Shown: one piece after another, positions 10,537 through 18,495 of the stretch
How the letters are laid out: every line of letters begins with the position of its first letter
Numbering within the stretch: position 1 is the stretch's first letter
Source of the DNA: an uncultured Poribacteria bacterium
GTDB taxonomy: Bacteria > Poribacteria > WGA-4E > WGA-3G
NCBI GenBank assembly: GCA_951828385.1
Contig: OX639973.1
Coordinates: 5,323,200 to 5,387,199 of the forward strand
Reading direction: 5' to 3'
DNA length: 64,000 bases
Program-made: the position numbers and the translations under genes
The notes under the pieces: model-generated
The model's input: the letters and a program-made list of their open reading frames with translations, nothing else
What the model was told of the DNA's origin: nothing
Databases searched by the model: none

Positions 10537-10569
10537 TTTCATAGCAAATTTCATAGCAGCTTTCATAGC
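10537..10569. repeat. Three 12-bp tandem TTTCATAGC units
   Basis: TTTCATAGC occurs at 10537, 10549 and 10561 with an exact 12-bp period. A related ATTTCATAG lies near 10629 and an inverted GCTATGAAA near 10649. Spacing close to one helical turn suggests binding sites on one face of the DNA. Confidence 0.55.
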
Positions 10570-10832
10570 ACACTTCACTAAAACCGTCAAAAACACAGTT
10601 GTAGTTTAGGTTTATGGCACTTCATAAATTTCATAGTTTTTTCGATTTGCTATGAAAACTCTGAAATTCTGCTTCTGTATTCTTTGCAGCTAACAACACT
10701 ACACGAAACATAAATTTGATTCATCAAAGCATCTCTTAACTGAAAACTGAGTACTGACAACTGATAACCATCTCCCTGACAACCGAAAGGTTTTCGCAGA
10801 AAACCGTACTGACAACTGATAACCATTAAAAT

Positions 10833-10861
10833 TTGCTATTTTTTCTCAGACATGGTATAGT
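10833..10861 (+). promoter_or_regulatory. Sigma-70 promoter for the aldolase-like gene
   Basis: TTGCTA (10833-10838) and TATAGT (10856-10861) are separated by 17 bp, 65 bases before the start codon of the downstream gene. Confidence 0.6.
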
Positions 10862-10925
10862 TAAATAGGTGAGAAGTTTGCACGAAAAACTGAGCTGTAA
10901 TCCTAATTGAGGAGTAGAATCGCGA

Positions 10926-11978
10926 GTGGATTCAACACTAACAAATCCGTATCTCATAAACGCCTTAACAGCACCACCCCCGCAGACGTATCGTTACGAA
11001 CGCTGGCGAGAACGCGGATACCATCCCGACTTACGTCCCATTTCCCCAGACAGTGAATGTGGGACGCTAATAGGACAAATGGGATGGGTGGGGGCACATG
11101 CGCATGCACACGACTATTTATGGGCGACTGCTGGTAATATGGGGGCTGTTTTAACCGAACCCGTTGAGGATACCTGTCTCATCTCTTACGATGCATCACC
11201 GCGTTACCAATTACCCCCACAGATTGTTGTGAAAGGGTTAGCCGGTAGACACGTGTTACTCACAAAATCAGGTTCACGGTTGGACATGGTCGGTATTGAG
11301 CATCCAGCACTCAATTTAACGCTTGTAGAGGTCGAAGCAGATGGCACGCATTATCGGATGCGGTTCGGCACGCCAGATCAAACGACCTTAGATCGCGGTG
11401 GAAATACCATCGCACCGCCAGCACCGACGAGTGAGATGTTCCATTATCTCCTCATTTTTGAGCAATTAGCGGAACACGGATTTAATGCGCTTGTTCACTT
11501 ACAACCGAAGTTTTTGAACTTAATTTCTCGCACAGAACACGGCGCACCCGATAAGTTTTACGATTTTCTCAGAGGGTACGAGCCGGAAACACCTATTATA
11601 TATGACCCCTCTGGCGGAATCGGGTTCGTTGAGGAACGCGCACCAGGAATCCCAGAACTCTCTTATGAGAGTTTAAGACTTTTTCAGAACGGCGGCAATC
11701 CGGCGCGGCATATTCTCTATTGGGTCGGACACGGCACCTTTTCACGAGGTACGGATATCCTTGATGCCTACAAACACGCAGAATACTTTGAAGCCGCGGC
11801 ACGGATGGCATGGGAGGCAAATCAGCAACGCGTTGACGCTCAGGCGTATACAGAAGAAATCGTCAGTTGTATCTTGCGCGAATTCAACGCCAACCGCGAG
11901 GCATCTGCTAAATCGGATGATAGCTTTCAGGATTCCGATGCCTCGGTGCAGCCTGATAATGTCTACAATTATCCTTAA
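10926..11978 (+). CDS. Class II aldolase/adducin-like protein
   Basis: 350 aa, GTG start after TTGAGGAGTAGAATCGC. The fold family cleaves sugar-phosphate aldols (for example fuculose- or rhamnulose-phosphate) with a zinc held by histidines. The core is visible in order: LLTKSGSRLDMVG, PTSEMFHYLLIF, ALVHLQP and, near the C-terminus, YWVGHGTFSRGTDILDAY with a helix like that following the last zinc histidine. In the usual H-x-H motif the second histidine is Gln193 (His191 is kept), so zinc binding and aldolase activity are uncertain. The last 25 residues are low complexity. It heads a plus-strand run, with the coiled-coil gene 43 bp downstream. Confidence 0.6.
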   Translation: MDSTLTNPYLINALTAPPPQTYRYERWRERGYHPDLRPISPDSECGTLIGQMGWVGAHAHAHDYLWATAGNMGAVLTEPVEDTCLISYDASPRYQLPPQIVVKGLAGRHVLLTKSGSRLDMVGIEHPALNLTLVEVEADGTHYRMRFGTPDQTTLDRGGNTIAPPAPTSEMFHYLLIFEQLAEHGFNALVHLQPKFLNLISRTEHGAPDKFYDFLRGYEPETPIIYDPSGGIGFVEERAPGIPELSYESLRLFQNGGNPARHILYWVGHGTFSRGTDILDAYKHAEYFEAAARMAWEANQQRVDAQAYTEEIVSCILREFNANREASAKSDDSFQDSDASVQPDNVYNYP

Positions 11979-12021
11979 ACTGCTAAAATATGCCTAAGCA
12001 GCTAAAAACGAGGAAAAAAAT

Positions 12022-12693
12022 ATGGAAGCACCTATAGAAGATATTCATGAACCCGAAATTGACGATAACGAAACTGAGATGGATGCCCAGAAAGCACAGC
12101 AGCTTGAAGAGTATCTCCGAGACAGTATCGTTGGAAGATATATCAGGAACTACAACAAACGGTTGCGGACCCTCAGCCAAGACTTAGAAAAAGCGCGCCA
12201 GCAAGTTGATGATAAACTTGCAGCTATGGAGCAACGCTTCATAGGCGAAATCGCAGGCGTTAAAGCCGATATTCGTAAACTTTCCGACCTGCTGGAAAGC
12301 GACAATGTGTTACTAACGGCAGATAAAGTGGAGGCACTCGTTGATACGCAGATTGATGCGAAACTTGATGGAATTACCAGCCGTGGCGAGGCGGACCTCC
12401 AGAAGTTATCAGCACTCGTAGACGAGTTCGCCCGTGAATTTCAAGCACAAATTGACCGGGTCAGTGATGAAACGAAACTGCTGCGCGAACAGACCCGTCG
12501 AAACCAAGAAGCACTGCGAGCAGATTTAACCTCTGAAACCGAAACACTTGAAGCAACAAAAATTGATCGGTTAACCTTATCTGAGACCCTCATTACACTC
12601 GGAATGAAATTGAAAGAGGACAACCTGTTTGATGAATTCGGCGTGGACCTTGATCTCGATGAAGGCTTAGATACGGACGTAGAAGAATCATGA
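12022..12693 (+). CDS. Coiled-coil protein of unknown function
   Basis: 223 aa, acidic at both ends. The middle (about residues 45-180) is heptad-like, rich in K, E, Q, L and A, and probably a long coiled coil; no signal peptide or membrane segment is seen. It starts 43 bp after the aldolase-like gene (AACGAGGAAAAAAAT before the ATG). Its stop overlaps the start of the CapA-like gene by ATGA, so the two are probably translated together. I recognise no family. Confidence 0.75.
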   Translation: MEAPIEDIHEPEIDDNETEMDAQKAQQLEEYLRDSIVGRYIRNYNKRLRTLSQDLEKARQQVDDKLAAMEQRFIGEIAGVKADIRKLSDLLESDNVLLTADKVEALVDTQIDAKLDGITSRGEADLQKLSALVDEFAREFQAQIDRVSDETKLLREQTRRNQEALRADLTSETETLEATKIDRLTLSETLITLGMKLKEDNLFDEFGVDLDLDEGLDTDVEES

Positions 12694-13886
12694 TACTTAA
12701 ACGCACTGAAAATTCTTTTTGGCGCAGCTTGCAAGCCAAAACTTGCTATACAAAAGATAATCTGCGATGCCAGAAGTTTCAACTATGCCTCCTGAGCATG
12801 GGGCTGTTGTGCATGATACACGCCAACGGAGTGTTGATAGACACCTTCGCAAGTGAAACAGTTTCTGATGATGAGATTTCTGTGCTCGCTGTCGGTGATA
12901 TTACGATAAGTAGCCGGATGACACCGTTGATTGAAAGGAATGGTGCCGGTGCATTTTTTCAGGGAACCGCCGCCTTGATTCAGTCCGCCGATATTGCGAC
13001 TGCCTCGTTAAACGCAAGCATTTCGGAGCGCGGAGAACCGCGATATGGTATTGAACATCCTTTTCGGTCGGCACCGGGACTCGGAAGAGCCCTCGCGAAT
13101 GCCGGATTTGACGCCGTCTCCTTAGCCACGCCACATATAATGGATTTCGGCTTTGAAGCTTTAGAAGATACGATCACTGAACTCGAGTGGTATAATGTCA
13201 AACCGATCGGTGCCGGAACAGACGCTAAGACTGCGAAACTTCCAGCATGGGTACCAATCGGTGTAGGGGAGACTGAACCTGGACAGGTCGCTTTGCTGGC
13301 GTATTATCGAGGGAATGCGTTTGCCCGATACACCGAGGACCCACTCGCTTACGCCGTTTATAGTGAGATGACCGGAGCCGTCAAGCAAGCGCAAACAGAA
13401 GCTGCACTCGTAATTGTTTGGCTGCATTGGGGAAGCCAAACGGGTTCAGTAGACGAAGCAATCGGGAGGCAACGCATTTTCGCACACGCACTCATTGACG
13501 CAGGCGCGGACATAGTATTATGCCAACAGTTACATACCTTTGGCGGTATTGAGCTGTATCAGGCGAAACCGATTGTTTACAGCCTTTCAGATTTTATCTA
13601 TGATACTTATGATAAACAGCACTCACACATAGTGATTCCGAAGGCAACGTTTAAAGCTGGGGTGCTGAAGTCTATTGAGTTAATTCCAATTTTAACGGAT
13701 CCGCCTAAGACACCCGTACGTCCCGGAAAACCTGCGGATCCAGCAGTAAAACCCGAAATTAAGAATCAGTTTCCGAGCATCCTTACAGGAGCGGCAGCGA
13801 TAAAAACTTTGCAGGACTACCAGCAGCGCTGCGCAGAACTGAAAACGGAGGTGTTCATAGAGAACGAACGTGGATGGATTCGATAG
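12690..13886 (+). CDS. CapA-like (PGA_cap) protein with altered metal-site motifs
   Basis: 398 aa. A hydrophobic stretch at residues 31-51 probably exports it. The region from about 65 to 330 follows the CapA/PgsA metallophosphatase-like fold: LAVGDITISS, GFDAVSLATPHIMDFG, KPIGAGTDA, VWLHWGSQ and KPIVYSLSDFIYD. Family members usually have NLE, ANNH-x-x-D and GHHPH at matching places. Here these read LNA, ATPH-x-x-D and CQQLH, so several metal ligands are missing and the protein may be catalytically inactive. The start overlaps the coiled-coil gene by 4 bp; the next gene starts 23 bp after its stop. Confidence 0.75.
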   Translation: MILKRTENSFWRSLQAKTCYTKDNLRCQKFQLCLLSMGLLCMIHANGVLIDTFASETVSDDEISVLAVGDITISSRMTPLIERNGAGAFFQGTAALIQSADIATASLNASISERGEPRYGIEHPFRSAPGLGRALANAGFDAVSLATPHIMDFGFEALEDTITELEWYNVKPIGAGTDAKTAKLPAWVPIGVGETEPGQVALLAYYRGNAFARYTEDPLAYAVYSEMTGAVKQAQTEAALVIVWLHWGSQTGSVDEAIGRQRIFAHALIDAGADIVLCQQLHTFGGIELYQAKPIVYSLSDFIYDTYDKQHSHIVIPKATFKAGVLKSIELIPILTDPPKTPVRPGKPADPAVKPEIKNQFPSILTGAAAIKTLQDYQQRCAELKTEVFIENERGWIR

Positions 13887-13909
13887 ATAGCATACATTAG
13901 AGGCAAAAT

Positions 13910-15901
13910 ATGACAGGCAATGAGGGGGTTATGGCACCGAGCTTGCAAACCCATAGCGCGGAGAATTCGTCTCCGGTATTCAGAGGTGAACGTGGTTTAA
14001 CGCCTAAGGCATTTGTTATAGCAATGCTTCTAATCCCTCTAAACGTTTTCTGGATCATTCAATTAGAGGTCGTCCGCTATACACATCCGACACTCATTCA
14101 TCCGCTGTCTAACGTCATTTTCATCATTTTTTGGCTGATGGTACTCAGTGCGGTGTTGGGAAAATTATCACCGACACTGCGACTGACACCGCCGGAGTTG
14201 CTGACAATCTACGTCATGTTGTGTATTGTTTCTTCTCTCTGTTCGCACGATATGATGGAGATTTTGGTCACTATACTTGGACATCCCTTTCGGTTTGCTA
14301 CATCCGAGAATGAGTGGCAACAACTCTTTTGGAAAGAACTTCCGACATGGCTAACCGTTCAGGACACTGCGGTCTTGTCGGGATATTATGAGGGGCAATC
14401 AAGCCTGTACCGTAAGGCACATCTTACCACGTGGGCGGTACCGGTCGCATGGTGGACTGTTTTTATTTTTGTGTTGATGTTTGTTATGCTATGTATCAAC
14501 ACACTCCTCCGGCTCCAGTGGACAGAGCGGGAACGGTTAACCTACCCGATTATCCAATTGCCCCTGGCGATGACAGAGACGCATACGAGCTTTTTCAAAA
14601 ATAAACTGATGTGGGCCGGTTTCGGGATTGCCGCAGCCATTAGTATTCTGAATTTACTCAACTCGATTTATCCGGCGGTCCCGTATCTGCCTGTTAAACG
14701 GCAAAACATCCATCAATATTTTACCGGGCGTCCTTGGAACGCGATGGGTGGTGTCCGTCTCTCATTTTACCCGTTTGCGATTGGGATAAGTTTCCTGATT
14801 CCACTGGATCTGCTTTTTTCGTGTTGGGTGTTCTATTGGATCTACAAATTTGAGTTAATGGCAGGCAGCGTTCTTGGCGTGCGAAATTTGCCGGGGTATC
14901 CATACGCCGATGCCCAAAGTTTCGGCGCATATATGGTGCTACTCGGCACCGCTGCATGGGTCGGTAGAACACATGTCAAACGGATTTTTACGGGGGTCGT
15001 AGATGGACTCCGAGGTGCTTCGCGGATAGATATGCAGCGCGAGCCGATGCCTTATCACATCGCTTGCCTCGGCATTGTGGGCGGAATGCTGTTTTTGACG
15101 ATGTTTTCCTATAAGGCGGGAATGTCGCTTTGGGTGATACCCATCTTTTTCGGGCTTTACTTTCTACTCGCAACAATGATTGCCCGGCTTCGTGCAGAAT
15201 TGGGGTTCTTAGTCCACGACTTACACAGAGTGGACCCACACGGATTAATCGTGACTGCCTTCGGGTCGCAACGGTTGACAACCCGTACAAAAGCGGTTTT
15301 TTCGTTGTACATGTTCTTTAACCGAGCGTATCGAGCACACCCGATGCCGCAGGAACTCGAGGCATTAAAAATCTCAGAACGGCGACAGATACATCCGCGA
15401 CACACCGCCGCCGCAATTCTTATAGCGACCTTCGTCGGTGCTATCGTCGTATTCTGGCTGCTCTTGGATAGCTACTACAGGCACGGGGCTGAGACCGGCT
15501 ATTATGGACCTTGGGCATTAGGGTTCGGTAGAGGTGTTTATAGACAACTTGAAAACTGGCTGAATTATCCACAAGGCACCGATATACCCGCCCTCATCTT
15601 TATGGGGGGCGGTGTCGGCGTCTCACTCGGCTTAATACTCTTGAGAACCCGATTTCTGTGGTGGCCCCTGCATCCGCTCGGCTATGCCATGGCAAACAGT
15701 TGGGGCATGTCCAATCTCTGGAGTTGTATCTTTGTTGCCTATGTCATCAAGGCACTCGTCCTGCATCACGGGGGACTCAAAGCTTATAGACGCGCGGTAC
15801 CGTTCTTCCTCGGCCTTGCGCTCGGCGACTATATATGCGGGAGTTTGTGGAGTATTAGCAGCATTCTCGCGAATACAACACTGTACCAATTCTGGCCTTG
15901 A
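13910..15901 (+). CDS. Large polytopic membrane protein (DUF6785/6784-like)
   Basis: 663 aa with about 12-14 hydrophobic segments, for example at residues 37-57, 66-88, 175-200 and 625-660. The opening LTPKAFVIAMLLIPLNVFWI, the TPPELLTIYVML segment, FATSENEWQQLFWKELPTWL and the RERLTYPIIQLPLAMTET loop resemble the DUF6785/DUF6784 membrane proteins of Planctomycetes and Poribacteria. I base this on remembered sequence style and cannot test it. Transport is the likeliest role, but no substrate is suggested. It sits 23 bp after the CapA-like gene. Confidence 0.75.
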   Translation: MTGNEGVMAPSLQTHSAENSSPVFRGERGLTPKAFVIAMLLIPLNVFWIIQLEVVRYTHPTLIHPLSNVIFIIFWLMVLSAVLGKLSPTLRLTPPELLTIYVMLCIVSSLCSHDMMEILVTILGHPFRFATSENEWQQLFWKELPTWLTVQDTAVLSGYYEGQSSLYRKAHLTTWAVPVAWWTVFIFVLMFVMLCINTLLRLQWTERERLTYPIIQLPLAMTETHTSFFKNKLMWAGFGIAAAISILNLLNSIYPAVPYLPVKRQNIHQYFTGRPWNAMGGVRLSFYPFAIGISFLIPLDLLFSCWVFYWIYKFELMAGSVLGVRNLPGYPYADAQSFGAYMVLLGTAAWVGRTHVKRIFTGVVDGLRGASRIDMQREPMPYHIACLGIVGGMLFLTMFSYKAGMSLWVIPIFFGLYFLLATMIARLRAELGFLVHDLHRVDPHGLIVTAFGSQRLTTRTKAVFSLYMFFNRAYRAHPMPQELEALKISERRQIHPRHTAAAILIATFVGAIVVFWLLLDSYYRHGAETGYYGPWALGFGRGVYRQLENWLNYPQGTDIPALIFMGGGVGVSLGLILLRTRFLWWPLHPLGYAMANSWGMSNLWSCIFVAYVIKALVLHHGGLKAYRRAVPFFLGLALGDYICGSLWSISSILANTTLYQFWP

Positions 15902-16062
15902 TTGTAAGAATGGCTATCAGCCATCGGCTATCGGTTAAGAGAGGTCTTGGGACCCTCACTTGGACAGGTGAAGTCATAATAACCCTCTTTAACCGACAAC
16001 TGACGACTGAAAGATTTTTTGAAAAAAAATCGAACCGATAACCATTCCCAAGGAGAAAAAAC
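15902..16062. repeat. Inverted GGCTATCGGTTAAGAG repeat before lon
   Basis: GGCTATCGGTTAAGAGAGG (about 15924-15942) is partly complementary to CCTCTTTAACCGACAACTG (about 15984-16002), and an ACCGATAACC copy lies at 16033-16042. It belongs to the same dispersed ACTGACAACTG/GGTTATCGG family as the rpoB-rpoC spacer. The lon ribosome site AAGGAG follows at about 16050. Confidence 0.6.
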
Positions 16063-18495
16063 ATGAAAACCGAAGAAAAAGAAAAAGAAAACGAGTCTGA
16101 AAATACTACTGATCAAGAAGAAGAAGAACTTACACAAGAACTTCCGATTCTGCCACTTGACGATCTGGTCGTCTTCCCATACATGCCGCCAGTACCGCCG
16201 TTTCCGCCGCACCACGTCGCACTCTCTGGAAAAATGGCGACCACGGCTATTGAACATGCTATGGAGGCGGATAGGGTGCTTTGCGTCTTTCGGCCAAAAA
16301 AGGAACTTTCCAAAGAAGATATCAAGGACATTAAAACAGACGATCTCAGTCCTGTCGGAAGTCTCATCCATATTCTGCGCTACAAGACTGATGATGAGGA
16401 TGTGTTGTTCCTCGCGCATGGGCGAGAGCGCGTACAAATTGACGAAATCTTACACACAGAGCCTTTTGTCAAGGCGCGCGTCAACGTCATCGGCAGCGAT
16501 GGAACAGACTCGGTGGTTCCCGCTGACTCAGAGACCGACTTGGAAGTTGAGGCACTTGTCCGCAGCAACGATGAAATGTTTCAGCGCATCGTTCAGATGT
16601 CATCACGCTACCAAGAGGAATACGGCAGTATAACCAAAACGATGATTGATGAGCCAGGCCGCCTTGCCGATTACATCGCTGCTGTATTGGATCTAAAGGC
16701 ACACGATAAGCAGCGCATTTTGGAGGCGGTCTCTATTCAGGAACGCTTAAATACGCTCGCAGTTATTCTCGCAAAAGAACTTGACTTGCACGAATTAGAA
16801 AGCAAAATCCAAAATAATGCACAAGCCGTTATTAACAAAGGACAACGCGAATACTACCTCCGAGAACAACTTAAGGCAATTCAGACTGAACTTGGCGAAG
16901 CCGACGACTTAGGACTCGAAATTGATGAAATGCGAGAGCAGCTACGCGAAACTGAGATGCCCGACAAAGCTAAGCAGGCAGCCGAAAAAGAATTCAAACG
17001 GCTTTCTAAAATGCAGTCTTTCTCGCCGGAATCCACGGTGTCTCGGAATTATTTAGATTGGTTGCTAAACCTACCCTGGTCTGTCAGTACCGAGGATTCA
17101 TTAGACCTCCCTGCAGCACGAGAGATACTTGATGCAGATCACTACAATCTGGAAAAAATCAAAGAACGGATTTTAGAGCATCTCGCTGTACGCATGCTCA
17201 AATCCGATATGAAGGGGCCCATCTTCTGTTTCGTCGGACCGCCGGGTGTCGGAAAAACATCACTCGGCAAATCCATCGCACGCGCGATGAACAGAAAATT
17301 TGTACGTATCTCGTTGGGCGGCATGCACGATGAAGCCGAGATCCGTGGACACCGACGCACCTACATCGGCTCTATGCCAGGACGAATTGTCAAAGGCATC
17401 CGTCAAGCCGAATCGAATAATCCCGTCTTTATGCTTGATGAAATTGATAAACTCGGTTCTGATTTTCGCGGCGACCCGGCTTCCGCACTCTTGGAAGTCC
17501 TTGATCCGGAGCAGAATCACGCGTTTACCGACAATTACCTCGATGTCCCATTTGATCTCTCGAAAGTGATGTTCGTCACAACAGCGAATCAACTCCACAC
17601 GATTCCGCCCCCCTTGCGCGACCGGATGGAAACCATAGAACTTCTCGGGTACACCGCCAACGAGAAACAGATTATTGCCAAGCAGTACTTAATTCCGCGC
17701 CAGTTGACCGCAAATGGGCTCAAAGACGATTTGATCCATATTCGGGATACAGCTATTGATAAAGTGATTAGTGCCTATACCCGCGAAGCAGGCGTGCGAA
17801 ATTTAGAGCGCGAACTCGGCACCCTTTGTCGTAAAGTGGCACGCCGAGTCGCTGAAGGAAAAACCGATCGGACAATTATCGCAACAAGGGATATTCAACG
17901 CTATTTGGGACCCGCGAAGTTTGATTCTGAGATTGCCGGACGTAAAGCCGACATCGGGGTTGCAACAGGGCTATCTGTCACACCCGCTGGCGGTGAAATC
18001 CTTTTCATTGAGGCAGCCACCACCAAAAAGACAAACGCCCATATCCAATTGCACATCACTGGACAGATCGGCGAGGTCATGCAAGAATCTGTACAAGCCG
18101 CACTGAGTTATGTTAAATCTCAATCCGACGCCCTCGAATTTAACCCGGGTGTATTAGAAGAAGATATTCATGTACATGTACCCGCAGGGGCAATTCCGAA
18201 GGATGGGCCCTCGGCTGGTATTACAATTGCGACTGCCCTCGCCTCTATCGCCACTCAGCAACGGATTAGTCCTGAGATCGCTATGACTGGTGAACTCACG
18301 CTCAGAGGCAGAGTTTTACCTATCGGCGGCGTGAAGGAAAAAATACTCGCGGCGAAGCAGGCAGGGATTAAAAAAGTCATTATGCCACAAGGCAACAAGA
18401 AAGATTTCATTGAAGTTCCGAAAGATATTCAAAAAGGTGTTGAGTTTCTGTTTGTAGAACATGTAACCGAAGTTTTCACGGAGGTATTCGCATGA
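16063..18495 (+). CDS. lon: ATP-dependent protease Lon
   Basis: 810 aa, normal LonA length. It degrades misfolded and regulatory proteins in the cytoplasm as a hexamer. Residues about 25-220 are the substrate-binding LON domain (LPILPLDDLVVFPYMPP), followed by a helical region. The AAA+ part has Walker A GPPGVGKTS from 392, then GGMHDEAEIRGHRRTYIG and the Walker B region MLDEIDKLGSDFRGDP. The protease domain has the catalytic Ser717 in PKDGPSAGI and Lys760 in GGVKEK. The acidic, lysine-rich first 25 residues are a slightly unusual extension. Its stop overlaps the next ATG by 4 bp, coupling it to a DUF1549/1553 gene, an odd partner. Confidence 0.97.
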   Translation: MKTEEKEKENESENTTDQEEEELTQELPILPLDDLVVFPYMPPVPPFPPHHVALSGKMATTAIEHAMEADRVLCVFRPKKELSKEDIKDIKTDDLSPVGSLIHILRYKTDDEDVLFLAHGRERVQIDEILHTEPFVKARVNVIGSDGTDSVVPADSETDLEVEALVRSNDEMFQRIVQMSSRYQEEYGSITKTMIDEPGRLADYIAAVLDLKAHDKQRILEAVSIQERLNTLAVILAKELDLHELESKIQNNAQAVINKGQREYYLREQLKAIQTELGEADDLGLEIDEMREQLRETEMPDKAKQAAEKEFKRLSKMQSFSPESTVSRNYLDWLLNLPWSVSTEDSLDLPAAREILDADHYNLEKIKERILEHLAVRMLKSDMKGPIFCFVGPPGVGKTSLGKSIARAMNRKFVRISLGGMHDEAEIRGHRRTYIGSMPGRIVKGIRQAESNNPVFMLDEIDKLGSDFRGDPASALLEVLDPEQNHAFTDNYLDVPFDLSKVMFVTTANQLHTIPPPLRDRMETIELLGYTANEKQIIAKQYLIPRQLTANGLKDDLIHIRDTAIDKVISAYTREAGVRNLERELGTLCRKVARRVAEGKTDRTIIATRDIQRYLGPAKFDSEIAGRKADIGVATGLSVTPAGGEILFIEAATTKKTNAHIQLHITGQIGEVMQESVQAALSYVKSQSDALEFNPGVLEEDIHVHVPAGAIPKDGPSAGITIATALASIATQQRISPEIAMTGELTLRGRVLPIGGVKEKILAAKQAGIKKVIMPQGNKKDFIEVPKDIQKGVEFLFVEHVTEVFTEVFA

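Larger units (their letters stand above)
10200..10832. other. Gene-free repeat-rich stretch
   Basis: I see no convincing gene here. It holds ACTGACAACTGA-type repeats at 10199-10250 and 10738-10830, a TATAAT box at 10331-10336 without a clear -35, a cluster of CGTCAC palindromes (10430-10510) and three tandem AAATTTCATAGC units (10534-10569). Confidence 0.5.
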
